From Akkermansia muciniphila (GTDB lineage Bacteria; Verrucomicrobiota; Verrucomicrobiia; Limisphaerales; UBA9464): a DNA stretch of 37,116 nt. How positions within the stretch are numbered: the first letter of the stretch is position 1; each line of letters starts with the position of its first letter. Shown piece after piece: positions 23,876 through 32,274 of the stretch. The notes below the pieces were generated by a model. It ran no database searches and was not told the DNA's origin. It saw only the letters and a list, made by a program, of their open reading frames with translations. The stretch is taken from positions 1 through 37,116 of the forward strand of contig CAMAUY010000048.1 in assembly GCA_945861565.1 (NCBI GenBank). The letters are read 5' to 3'. The position numbers and the translations under genes were made by a program.

Positions 23876-25318
23876 CTAACTGATTATAGGATGGACAACT
23901 TCGCCGTACACATCAGTGAGGCGGATATCGCGCCCGCTGAAGTGATAGGTGAGTTGCGTGTGATCGATGCCGAGAAGGTGGAGCATGGTGGCGTGGAGGT
24001 CATGCATTTCGAGTTTATCGACGACCGATTTGTAACCCCATTCATCGGTTTCTCCGTAGCTTATTCCCGTTTTCACGCCGCCGCCGGCGAGCCAGAGGGA
24101 GAATGCGAATTCGTTGTGATCGCGCCCGTCGGAGCCCTGGGCAAAAGGCGTCCGTCCAAATTCCCCGGAAAACACGACGAGTGTATCATCCAGCAGCCCG
24201 CGTTGTCGCAGATCCACGAGGAGGCCGCGGATGGGCTGGTCGACAACTTGGGCGTTGGTCCCGTGATTCTTCGTCAGGTTACTATGAGCGTCCCAGCGGT
24301 CGAAACCCGGCATTTTTGGGCAGGTCAATTCGACGAAACGCACACCCCGTTCGATGAGGCGGCGGGCGGTGAGGCATTGTTTGGCGTAGGCGCGAGTGAA
24401 TTCAAAATCCGAGTCGAAACCGTAGAGTTTTTTCGTGCCCTCGGATTCACCGGTCAGGTCGAGAAGTTCCGGGACGGTCAGCTGCATGCGGGCAGCGAGT
24501 TGATGATTGGCGATGGCGGATTCCAGGGCATCGAGGTGTCCGGCGCGATCGAGGGCCTGTTCGTCGAGGTCCAGGATCAGCGAGGTTTTGAGTTTCTGGA
24601 GGTGAGGAGACTTTTCGGCCGGGCGGATATTGGCGAGAGCGGGGTTGTTGGCGCTCAGGATTGAGGCCTGATAGGAGGCGGGGAGAAATCCGCTGTTGAA
24701 GTTGTCCATGCCCCCGGACGGGATCAATCCGCCGTTCAGGACAACAAAACCAGGCACGTCCTGATTTACGGAACCCAATCCATAGGTGGCCCAGGCGCCG
24801 ACGCTGGGACGACCCTGCAGGCCCGTCCCAGAGTGCAGAAAATAATTGGCGCTGGTGTGCTCCGGGAACTTTGAAGTCATCGAATTGATGACGCAGAGTT
24901 CATCGGCTTGGCTCGCGATCTGCGGAAAGAGGTCGCTGACCCAGAGTCCACTCTCGCCGCGGCGCGAGAATTTCCAGGGCGACTTCATTACTTTGCCGAT
25001 ATTGGCGAACTGGGTCTTCTCCAACTTGCCGATGGCGGTGCGGGGATCCTCGCCGTGGTGCTTTTCCAGACGCGGTTTGTAGTCGAAACTGTCGACCTGC
25101 GAGACGCCGCCATCCATGTAGAGGAAAATAACGGACCGCGCGCGCGGCGGAAAACCGGGCGGACGCGGGGCCAGCGGGCTGGGCCGGGCGGGGGCGGCGT
25201 GCAAGCCATTCTGACCGAACAGAGCGGAAAAGGCCACGGAGGCGAATCCGCATCCGAAGGATTTGAGCAGGTCGCGGCGGCTGACGCAGGGCCGGCGGTG
25301 AACAGGGTCAGCGGACAT
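23876..25318 (-). CDS. DUF1501 domain protein (PSD1 partner)
   Basis: A 480-residue DUF1501 protein. The start at ATG 25318 overlaps the end of the PSD1 gene by 11 bases; a longer open frame (to 25570) lies inside that gene and is rejected. An export signal is present: SRRDLLKSFGCGFASVAFSALFG is a twin-arginine motif with hydrophobic stretch near residues 14-36. The family segment FLYMDGGVSQVDSFDYKP and the C-terminal GEFGRTPFAQGSDGRDHNEFAFSLWLAGGG are intact and carry the conserved Asp, His and Gly. The overlap indicates translational coupling, and DUF1501/PSD1 pairs are a recurring arrangement in Planctomycetes and Verrucomicrobia. The joint function is not established; a role in handling complex carbohydrate is often suggested. 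Confidence 0.93.
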   Translation of the reverse strand: MSADPVHRRPCVSRRDLLKSFGCGFASVAFSALFGQNGLHAAPARPSPLAPRPPGFPPRARSVIFLYMDGGVSQVDSFDYKPRLEKHHGEDPRTAIGKLEKTQFANIGKVMKSPWKFSRRGESGLWVSDLFPQIASQADELCVINSMTSKFPEHTSANYFLHSGTGLQGRPSVGAWATYGLGSVNQDVPGFVVLNGGLIPSGGMDNFNSGFLPASYQASILSANNPALANIRPAEKSPHLQKLKTSLILDLDEQALDRAGHLDALESAIANHQLAARMQLTVPELLDLTGESEGTKKLYGFDSDFEFTRAYAKQCLTARRLIERGVRFVELTCPKMPGFDRWDAHSNLTKNHGTNAQVVDQPIRGLLVDLRQRGLLDDTLVVFSGEFGRTPFAQGSDGRDHNEFAFSLWLAGGGVKTGISYGETDEWGYKSVVDKLEMHDLHATMLHLLGIDHTQLTYHFSGRDIRLTDVYGEVVHPIIS

Positions 25319-28300
25319 AGATAAATTCCTTAACGCCCAAGAGGGCATGGCAGAGTTCGGTCCACGAGTCAGGCCCCGTGGCGGTGCTGCCGGTGGCAAG
25401 GTTAACGTCGCGGAGAGCGGCGCGGCAGCGATCCAGTTCCCGGGCATCCGGGACGCGGCTGAACCCGGCGTGAAAGAGGTGCCGGATGCGATCGTCTGTC
25501 GTCGCGTCGGGCATTTCTGCCAGGAGGTGCTTTGCCCAGACGGTGGCCTGATCGTGGACAAACGGATCATTCATCAGGAACAACATCTGCCCAGGAACGT
25601 TGGAAACATTACGTCGACCCACCGTGGTAAAGGGAGTCGGCGTGTCAAACGCTGTCATCATCATGGGTAGGAAGTTGCGTCGGGCGGCGATATAGATGCT
25701 GCGGCGGCCGGCCCCGTCGAGCGGACCGCGCTCCGCCCGAAGACCCCGGGCTTCGACGACCTGCGATTCGTGTAGCGGAACGGAGATGCCTGACATCCGT
25801 TCGTCGAGTCGGCCCGACAGTGTGAGCATTGCATCCCGGATGGCTTCGCCTTCCAGACGTCGCAAATTCATCCGGTGGAGAAGCAGGTTTTCCGGATCCC
25901 GTTCCTCGGCCCGGGCATTGGCCGGTTTGCTGGACTGGGCGTAGGTGCTCGATAGGACAAGATTTCGAAGGAGTTTCTTGAGCGACCACTGGTCCTCCCG
26001 CACGAATGAGGCGGTGAGAGCGTCGAGGAGTTCCGGGTGGGTGGGGCGTTGTCCGAGCCAGCCGAAATTGTCGACGGTGGCCACGATACCGCGTCCGAAA
26101 ACGTGATGCCATGCACGATTGACGAGTACCCGGGCGAGGAGGGGGTTCGACGGATCCGTCAGCGCGTCGGCAAGGAGTTGTCGACCGCTTCCGTGCGGAT
26201 GGTCGTCGGAATCCGGGCCACCGATCGCTTCGAGGAAACGGCGAGGGACGGAACCCTTTGGGGTTTGATGTTTGCCGCGAATGAGCAGGTATTCATCCAC
26301 GCCGTTGCCCTCAATCATGGCGGGGGCGGTCCGAGAATTCCACTGGATGGGGCGCACGATGGATTCACGTTCTGCGAGATACTCGCGCATCCTGCGAGCG
26401 GCGACTTCCGGCCATTCGCCGGCCCGGCCGGAAAACAGTTCGGGATGGGCCAGCAACCAGTGAGAGAATTCCAGGGAACGGGTGGAAACTCCCGCGGTGC
26501 CCAACGACTTCGACGCCATTGTGAAGAGTTCCTGACAGACTCTGCCAGCGGCGGCGGCGGCGTTTGCTTTCCGGTCCGCAAGCATTTGTCCGAGGCGTTG
26601 GCCGGCTGACATCGGAGCGTCGGGTTTTTTCTCGGATTCGACGATCAGGGCAATGGCGGTGTTGAATTCATTGCCGGGCGAGAACTCGATCGCGACACGG
26701 TGGCCCTCGTATTCGGAAAGATCCTGGGAAATCCAATGCCATCGGTCTTCGTTGGCCCATTCCCGAACGAGCACGGTATGGAGCGGCCCGGTCACCAACC
26801 GTTGCGAGTCGACGGCGGCGAGGAGGCGACCACTTCCACGAACGAGGTAGTGGATCTTGCCGTGGGAAAGGTTAAATTTGGGGGTGCGCAGCATGACGCC
26901 GTCTCGTTTCCAACCTCCGTACATGGACGGTTCCCGTTCGACTCCCGAGCTCAGTTCCAAATTTCGCCAGTCGGGGTCCGACTGCGCGGCGGTTCGCGTG
27001 GCGATCCGAATGGTGAGTCCGTTTGTGGCGAACGGCGCAACGATCTGGAATTCACCCGCACGATCTGGGTGAAGACCAAATCCGACGCCATCGGCGAACC
27101 ATTCGTGTTGGGGGAGTTTTGCAAAGTCCACCAAAACCCGGGCGCCTTCGGGCAGTCCCAATTCGTCGGCATAGACGACTGCGGGCGGTCCCAAACTCAC
27201 TTCCGGCATTGCCAGTCTTGCATACGGATGAAGCAGATCGTCCGGGTCCTGCCTGGCGCGGACCAAGGCGGCGGTCCATTGGCCGAGAACTTGGCTGTCG
27301 AGAGAATGTTCGCTCGCGAGACGTTCGATAAGCTCTGAAATGCCTGGAGTGAACTGAGACGGATTAAGGTGCTCGCCCGCCTTCAGGGTGATGTTGGTTG
27401 CGTTGAGTGCGACGGTCGCTGCGGCCGACAAATAATCGGGCAATCGAGCCAGCACCGGAGTGTGGCTGGCGGCGAGACAGGCTGCGAGGTCCGGGGCCCA
27501 TCGGGCTTTGAGATCTGCGAGTTGTTTGGCCACCGCCTTTTCGTTCTCCATGGTTTCGAATCGAGCGAGTCGTTGCCCCGAGCTGATGAAGTAACCCGCC
27601 AGAGCGTAGTAATCGCGTTGGGAGATGGCGTCGAACTTGTGATCATGGCACCGGGCGCAGGAGACGGTGAGGCCGAGAAACGTTTTCGAGAGAACGTCGA
27701 TTCGATTGTCGATCCGTTCGTTTTCGTCCTGCCGAGTGTCCACGGGTGAATGGATTTCCTCGCCGAGGAACGCCCATCCGGTGCCGAGGATGGATTCGTT
27801 GAAACCTTGCTGAGGGTGTCGCCGGGGTTCAGGGAGCAGATCGCCCGCAATGTGTTCGCGGACGAATGTGTCATAGCGAACGTCCGCATTGAGCGCTCGC
27901 ACAACGTAATCCCGATACTCGTAGGCATTGGGAATGATGTAATCGCCCTCATGGCCGCGGGATTCCGCATAACGGACGAGATCGAGCCAGTGCCGAGCCC
28001 AGTGCTCGCCAAACTTTGGGGATGCCAGGAGTCGATCGACGACCCGTTCCCGCGCGTCCGGCAAACCGTCGTTCAAAAAAACTTCCCGTTGCCGGGGAGT
28101 CGGCGGAAGTCCAATCAGCGAGAAATAAACGCGCCGCAGCCAGACGTCCAGTTCGGCGGGTGGCGATGGCTGCAGTCCCTCCCGTTCGAGCCGATTTAGG
28201 ATGTACCGGTCGATCGGAGTGCTGGGCCAGGCGCTGTTGGTGACCGGCGGGAGGGCGCCTCGGTGCGGTTTCTGCCAAATCCAGGCGAGACGTTGCTTGC

Positions 28301-28748
28301 GGCCTTCGAGATCAAACCCGCCCGGCTTGGCGGCAGGTGCGACCGCAGCCTCCCCCGGCCAGACCGCTCCGTCGCGGATCCAATGCTCGAAGTCGGCGAG
28401 CACCGCATCCGGGAGCTTTGCCTTCTTGCGAGGCATCGCAATGTCTTTGTGCCGATGCGACAGGACGGCGATCAGGAGGCTGGATTCCGGTTCTCCGGGC
28501 GTGATAGCCGACCCGGTATCACCGCCCTTCAGCAACGCGGGCCTGCTGTCCACTCGTAAACCGCCTTGAAGCTTGATACTGGCTCCGCTGTGGCATTCGT
28601 AGCAGTGCTCGGTCAAGACCGGTCGGATTTTTTTTTCGAAAAACTCTCCGGCCTCCGCCGGGCTGGCGGCGTCCGCTGACTGCGGCAGCCCAAGGAAAGC
28701 TGTCGCCATCGCAATGGTTAACGCGGCTTTGAAGGGCAGGGCGCTCAT
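25308..28748 (-). CDS. PSD1-type planctomycete cytochrome c protein (DUF1549/DUF1553)
   Basis: A 1146-residue exported protein. A Sec signal peptide covers about residues 1-28. A PSCyt1-type domain follows with one c-type heme site, Cys49-Tyr-Glu-Cys52-His53, and the GSAITPGEPESSLLI and DIAMPRKKAKL segments. DUF1549 (about residues 175-400) shows FGEHWARHWLDLVRYAES and CARCHDHKFD, the latter a second CxxCH motif. A variable middle section leads to DUF1553 near the C terminus (NPLLARVLVNRAWHHVFGRGIV). The protein probably sits in the periplasm and moves electrons or acts on a sugar polymer; neither is proven. It is the first gene of the operon. Its ATG is preceded by a four-codon minicistron with a strong ribosome site (28745-28759). 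Confidence 0.93.
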   Translation of the reverse strand: MSALPFKAALTIAMATAFLGLPQSADAASPAEAGEFFEKKIRPVLTEHCYECHSGASIKLQGGLRVDSRPALLKGGDTGSAITPGEPESSLLIAVLSHRHKDIAMPRKKAKLPDAVLADFEHWIRDGAVWPGEAAVAPAAKPGGFDLEGRKQRLAWIWQKPHRGALPPVTNSAWPSTPIDRYILNRLEREGLQPSPPAELDVWLRRVYFSLIGLPPTPRQREVFLNDGLPDARERVVDRLLASPKFGEHWARHWLDLVRYAESRGHEGDYIIPNAYEYRDYVVRALNADVRYDTFVREHIAGDLLPEPRRHPQQGFNESILGTGWAFLGEEIHSPVDTRQDENERIDNRIDVLSKTFLGLTVSCARCHDHKFDAISQRDYYALAGYFISSGQRLARFETMENEKAVAKQLADLKARWAPDLAACLAASHTPVLARLPDYLSAAATVALNATNITLKAGEHLNPSQFTPGISELIERLASEHSLDSQVLGQWTAALVRARQDPDDLLHPYARLAMPEVSLGPPAVVYADELGLPEGARVLVDFAKLPQHEWFADGVGFGLHPDRAGEFQIVAPFATNGLTIRIATRTAAQSDPDWRNLELSSGVEREPSMYGGWKRDGVMLRTPKFNLSHGKIHYLVRGSGRLLAAVDSQRLVTGPLHTVLVREWANEDRWHWISQDLSEYEGHRVAIEFSPGNEFNTAIALIVESEKKPDAPMSAGQRLGQMLADRKANAAAAAGRVCQELFTMASKSLGTAGVSTRSLEFSHWLLAHPELFSGRAGEWPEVAARRMREYLAERESIVRPIQWNSRTAPAMIEGNGVDEYLLIRGKHQTPKGSVPRRFLEAIGGPDSDDHPHGSGRQLLADALTDPSNPLLARVLVNRAWHHVFGRGIVATVDNFGWLGQRPTHPELLDALTASFVREDQWSLKKLLRNLVLSSTYAQSSKPANARAEERDPENLLLHRMNLRRLEGEAIRDAMLTLSGRLDERMSGISVPLHESQVVEARGLRAERGPLDGAGRRSIYIAARRNFLPMMMTAFDTPTPFTTVGRRNVSNVPGQMLFLMNDPFVHDQATVWAKHLLAEMPDATTDDRIRHLFHAGFSRVPDARELDRCRAALRDVNLATGSTATGPDSWTELCHALLGVKEFIYVR

Positions 28749-28759
28749 TGGCAGTTCAT
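28745..28759 (-). promoter_or_regulatory. Four-codon minicistron overlapping the PSD1 start
   Basis: GGAGG (28767-28771) lies seven bases before an ATG at 28759. That ATG opens only Met-Asn-Cys-Gln and stops at TGA (28747-28745), which overlaps the PSD1 ATG (28748) as ATGA. The PSD1 ATG itself is 18 bases from the GGAGG, too far for direct use. Translation may therefore pass through the minicistron. Confidence 0.4.
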
Positions 28760-28870
28760 TTGGTATCCTCCGAGAGAGTAAGCAATGATACGCAGGGAAA
28801 TCAACCTGCGGTCTGAGTGAAAAATTTCATTGGTCCACTCCGACTATTCGATCACCCTCTGCCAACACTC

Positions 28871-29809
28871 ATGCCGACTCGAATCCTCTTCCTTGCCGGA
28901 GCTATTTTCGCCCTGGTTTCCAGCCCTGGCCGGATCCTGTTCGCCGAGACCGCTGCGGCGTCGCCAACGGGCATTCGCCATTCGTACCTCGTCCTGGGTG
29001 GTAAGACTGCCATTATCAGCGAGCAGGGGAGTGCCGATTGGGAGTATCGGGGCGGAACCCGGGACGGATTTATTCTGCCGAATGGCAACCTCCTGGCTGC
29101 GTGGAGCGACCGGGTCGAGGAAATCACGCGGGACAAGAAAATCGTTTTCTCCTACCCGCTTAGCAAGGAGAACAGAGAGATCGGTACCACCCAGCGTCTC
29201 TACAATGGCAACACACTCGTCACGGAATTGGGAGGACGCCCGAGATTGTTGGAAGTCAATCCAGCCGGTGCGGTCGTGATCGAGGTGCCTTTGCAACCGG
29301 AGACCGACAACGCACACATGCAGACGCGAATGGCGCGGCAGTTGAAGAACGGCAATTACCTGGTTCCGCACCTGCTGGCTTTTGCGATCAAGGAGTATAC
29401 GCCGGAAGGTAAAATCGTTCGGATATTGCGGACGGATTTGGAGGAATTCGGAGGGCGTCCGGCGGAAAACTGGCCGTTCACCGCGATCCGATTGGACAAT
29501 GGCAACACCGTCGTATCGCTCACGCACGGCAATAAACTGGCTGAATTCGGTCCGCGGGGTGAAGTCGTTTGGAAAATCACCAACGAGGATGTGCACGGTC
29601 TGTTCAAGGACCCGTGTGGTTCGCAGCGTCTGGCAAACGGGAACACCGTAATTGGCAGCCACGCTGCGAACCAGGGCATCTCGATGGTGGAGGTCAATCC
29701 GGCTAAGGAAATAGTCTGGACCAGCGACCATCCGCTGGCGGCGGGAGTTCATCATTTCCAAATCCTGACGACGAATGGAAAGCCCGAGCCGGGCATGCCG
29801 ATGAAGTAG
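28871..29809 (+). CDS. Secreted NGN-repeat beta-propeller-like protein
   Basis: A 312-residue exported protein. The start at ATG 28871 places a Sec signal (RILFLAGAIFALVSSPGRILFAE) at the N terminus; an earlier GTG at 28817 would add 18 residues. The chain carries regular repeats with an Asn-Gly-Asn core: ILPNGNLLAAW, RLYNGNTLVTE, QLKNGNYLVPH, RLDNGNTVVSL and RLANGNTVIGS, each about 40-60 residues apart, as in PQQ-like or arylsulfotransferase-type six-bladed propellers. No catalytic residues can be named. It is divergent from the PSD1 operon, with 122 bases between starts, so a shared control region is possible and a functional link plausible. Confidence 0.75.
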   Translation: MPTRILFLAGAIFALVSSPGRILFAETAAASPTGIRHSYLVLGGKTAIISEQGSADWEYRGGTRDGFILPNGNLLAAWSDRVEEITRDKKIVFSYPLSKENREIGTTQRLYNGNTLVTELGGRPRLLEVNPAGAVVIEVPLQPETDNAHMQTRMARQLKNGNYLVPHLLAFAIKEYTPEGKIVRILRTDLEEFGGRPAENWPFTAIRLDNGNTVVSLTHGNKLAEFGPRGEVVWKITNEDVHGLFKDPCGSQRLANGNTVIGSHAANQGISMVEVNPAKEIVWTSDHPLAAGVHHFQILTTNGKPEPGMPMK

Positions 29810-29831
29810 GGTTCACGGATTCACAAAACGT

Positions 29832-29873
29832 GACAGGTTCAATAGGTTTATTTAATGAAACTTTGAACCTGTC
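29832..29873. terminator. Hairpin between convergent genes
   Basis: GACAGGTTCAA (29832-29842) and TTGAACCTGTC (29863-29873) are perfect inverted 11-mers with an AT-rich 20-base loop. It lies between the propeller gene (stop 29809) and the helicase gene (stop 29899). There is no T-run, so it may be a terminator-like or REP-like structure. Confidence 0.45.
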
Positions 29874-29898
29874 GATTGTTCGTCGCCAGGCAGACGTT

Positions 29899-32274
29899 TC
29901 ACGGTCGAGTCTCCTGCGCCCCATTCCAAAACTCCCGGACTTTCCCCGCAATTGCCTGCGCACCTCGCGCGGGTTCGGGCTCCATCCACTCGGGCAACAA
30001 TCGGAGATAGCGCGATTCGCGAAAACGGTCATCGATCAACAGCACCACGCCCCGATCCGTCTCCGACCGGATGACGCGGCCGACCGCCTGGAGGACGCGG
30101 TTCATCCCCGGAAACGTGTAGGCGAATTCGAAACCACCACCCTGTCGTTGCTCAAAATAATCGCGCACTAAATTGCGATCGAAGCAGAGCAGTGGCAGGC
30201 CAACGCCGACAATCACGGCACCCACCAGCCGTTCGCCGACGAGATCAATGCCTTCACCGAACACTCCGCCTAGGACCGCGAAGCCGACCTGCGTCTGATT
30301 CGGCTCCGCCGTGAACGACGCGAGGAATCGGTCCCGTTCCGTGTCGCTCATTCCCGGCGTCTGCACCCGCGTCACCACGGTCGGATGGAATGCTTGGAAT
30401 CGGGCGAGGACTTCGCCGAGATAGTGATAGGAGGGAAAATAGACGAGATAGTTGCCCTTGTGCCCTGTCACGAGCACTGCGATCGAATGGGCCACCGCGT
30501 CATAACTACTTGCGCGTGATTTGAAGTTGGTCTGGATTCCGTCTTCGATCAGCACTCGGAGATGCGCGGGCGGGAAAGGGGAGTGCAGTTGCATCATCGA
30601 GTCCTCTTCACCCCCCCCCAGAATTTGACGAAAGTAGTCCAGCGGCGACAACGTCGCTGAAAAAAACACCGCTGCCGTGCCTTGATCGAGCGCCGCCCGC
30701 AGCAACCGGGATGGGTCGAGGCAAAACAGCCGCAACCGCAGCGAGTCCCGCTCCCCCTCGATCAGGGTGACAAATCGTTCGTCATAGTGGTCCGCGGTAC
30801 GAAGAAACGCGTTGACGGTGAAATACAGATCCATCAGTTCCTCGCGAAAACGGGCGGGGTGATTCTGTGCGAGCCAGGACTCCGCGGTTTTCAGGAATTG
30901 ACGGAGCGACGGCAGTAGTTCTTCCGGCAACTCTTTTTTCGCCGACGCCTCCGCGGCGCCCGCCTCCTTATGCAGGGCTAGCAGGTGGGAGTTGACCTTG
31001 ACCAAGGCCCTGGCGCAGGCCGGCAGCGCCTTTTGGATGGAGTGGCGTGTCGCGAGCACCGCGTCCTTTCGCAGTTCGGCGGAAAACATTTCACGGGCGC
31101 GGTCGACGAGATTATGCGCCTCGTCGATGAGAAACGCGTAGGCCCCGGTCTCGTCGCTGAAGAAGCGCTTGAGCTTCGCCGCTGGATCGAACACGTGGTT
31201 GTAGTCGCCGATGACCACGTCGACCCAAAGCGCGCAATCGAGCGCGAGTTCATGGGGGCAGACATTGTGCCGACGCGCGACCTCTTCGAGGGCGGATCGG
31301 GTCAATGCCTCCTGTTGCAACGCGTCGCGCATCGCGGATTTGTTACGATCATAGTAGCCGAGTGCGAAGGGGCAGGCGGCCGGGTCGCAGGGAAATCCAT
31401 GGTTGAAACAAATCTTGTCCTTCGCCGTCAATGTGACGCTGCGGCAACGCAGCCCGGCGTGGCGCAGATCGGCCAGCGCTTTCTCGGCGACGGCCCGGCC
31501 GGTGGTGCGCGCGGTCAGATAGAAAACCTTGCTAATGCGCCGCTCCCCCAGCGCCTTCATGGCTGGGAATAGCACGGACACGGTCTTACCTATGCCCGTC
31601 GGGGCCTCGGCGAAAAGCGTTCCGGCCCGGGCGAGCGCCCGGTAGACGGCCACGGCGAAGCGGCGTTGGCCCGGGCGATACGCGGCGAAGGGAAACGCGA
31701 GCGTCGCGATGGAGGCGTCGCGATCCCTGCACCAATCGAATTGAGCTCGCGCCCATTCGAGATACTCGCTCGTGACCCGCGCGAAGAAGGTTGCCAGTTC
31801 CGCGCGCGAAAACCGCTCGTGGAATTCCGTCACCAAGTCCGTGTCGAGATCGAGATATGTCAATCGTAGATCGAGGCCTGAAAGGTCCTTCTGGTGCGCG
31901 TAAATAAAGGCGTAGATTTTGCCCTGAGCCCAGTGCAGCGGATTCGCCTGCGCTGCCCATGCCCCGGCGACGGTTTTGATTTCCTCCAGCCAGACCGATT
32001 CGCCGACGTGGAACAGCCCGTCGATGCGGCCTTTGATTTGCAGGGTGAAATCGGCTGTGACGACACTGTGTGTCAGCGGGATCTCTTTGGTGTAGCCGGC
32101 TGGCCGCGCTTTTTGGAGGCGTTGGTGGCCGCGCACGCCCGCCAATGCCCGAGCGGGACCGGCGAATTCGCCGCGTCCGCCGAGATCGCCGGTGCGGCAG
32201 GTGAACTCGACCAATTCGCGGACCGAAACACAGATGACACGGGACGCGTGCAATCCTTGAAGAATAACGTTCAA
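29899..32274 (-). CDS. XPD/DinG-like Fe-S helicase with N-terminal nuclease-like domain
   Basis: A 791-residue ATP-dependent DNA helicase. Residues 1-180 resemble a PD-(D/E)XK (Cas4-like) nuclease: GRIDG with Asp85, EEIK with Glu98 and Lys100, then the QGKIYAFIYA helix. The helicase core follows: Walker A EAPTGIGKT (223-231), four cysteines for a 4Fe-4S cluster (289, 296, 301, 339), DEAH at 384-387, the FFSATLSPLDYF segment and motif VI QAVGRVIRS. The protein would unwind, and perhaps cut, DNA in repair. The start TTG 32274 overlaps the stop of the flavoprotein gene as TTGA, so the two are coupled; the frame is open to 32352 but only inside that gene. No nuclease activity is proven. Confidence 0.88.
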   Translation of the reverse strand: MNVILQGLHASRVICVSVRELVEFTCRTGDLGGRGEFAGPARALAGVRGHQRLQKARPAGYTKEIPLTHSVVTADFTLQIKGRIDGLFHVGESVWLEEIKTVAGAWAAQANPLHWAQGKIYAFIYAHQKDLSGLDLRLTYLDLDTDLVTEFHERFSRAELATFFARVTSEYLEWARAQFDWCRDRDASIATLAFPFAAYRPGQRRFAVAVYRALARAGTLFAEAPTGIGKTVSVLFPAMKALGERRISKVFYLTARTTGRAVAEKALADLRHAGLRCRSVTLTAKDKICFNHGFPCDPAACPFALGYYDRNKSAMRDALQQEALTRSALEEVARRHNVCPHELALDCALWVDVVIGDYNHVFDPAAKLKRFFSDETGAYAFLIDEAHNLVDRAREMFSAELRKDAVLATRHSIQKALPACARALVKVNSHLLALHKEAGAAEASAKKELPEELLPSLRQFLKTAESWLAQNHPARFREELMDLYFTVNAFLRTADHYDERFVTLIEGERDSLRLRLFCLDPSRLLRAALDQGTAAVFFSATLSPLDYFRQILGGGEEDSMMQLHSPFPPAHLRVLIEDGIQTNFKSRASSYDAVAHSIAVLVTGHKGNYLVYFPSYHYLGEVLARFQAFHPTVVTRVQTPGMSDTERDRFLASFTAEPNQTQVGFAVLGGVFGEGIDLVGERLVGAVIVGVGLPLLCFDRNLVRDYFEQRQGGGFEFAYTFPGMNRVLQAVGRVIRSETDRGVVLLIDDRFRESRYLRLLPEWMEPEPARGAQAIAGKVREFWNGAQETRP

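Noticed and set aside
23891..24664. 257-codon plus-strand ORF
   Set aside because: Antisense shadow of the second DUF1501 gene.
25319..25570. Longer N terminus for the second DUF1501 protein
   Set aside because: It lies inside the PSD1 gene, and the twin-arginine signal starts properly at ATG 25318.
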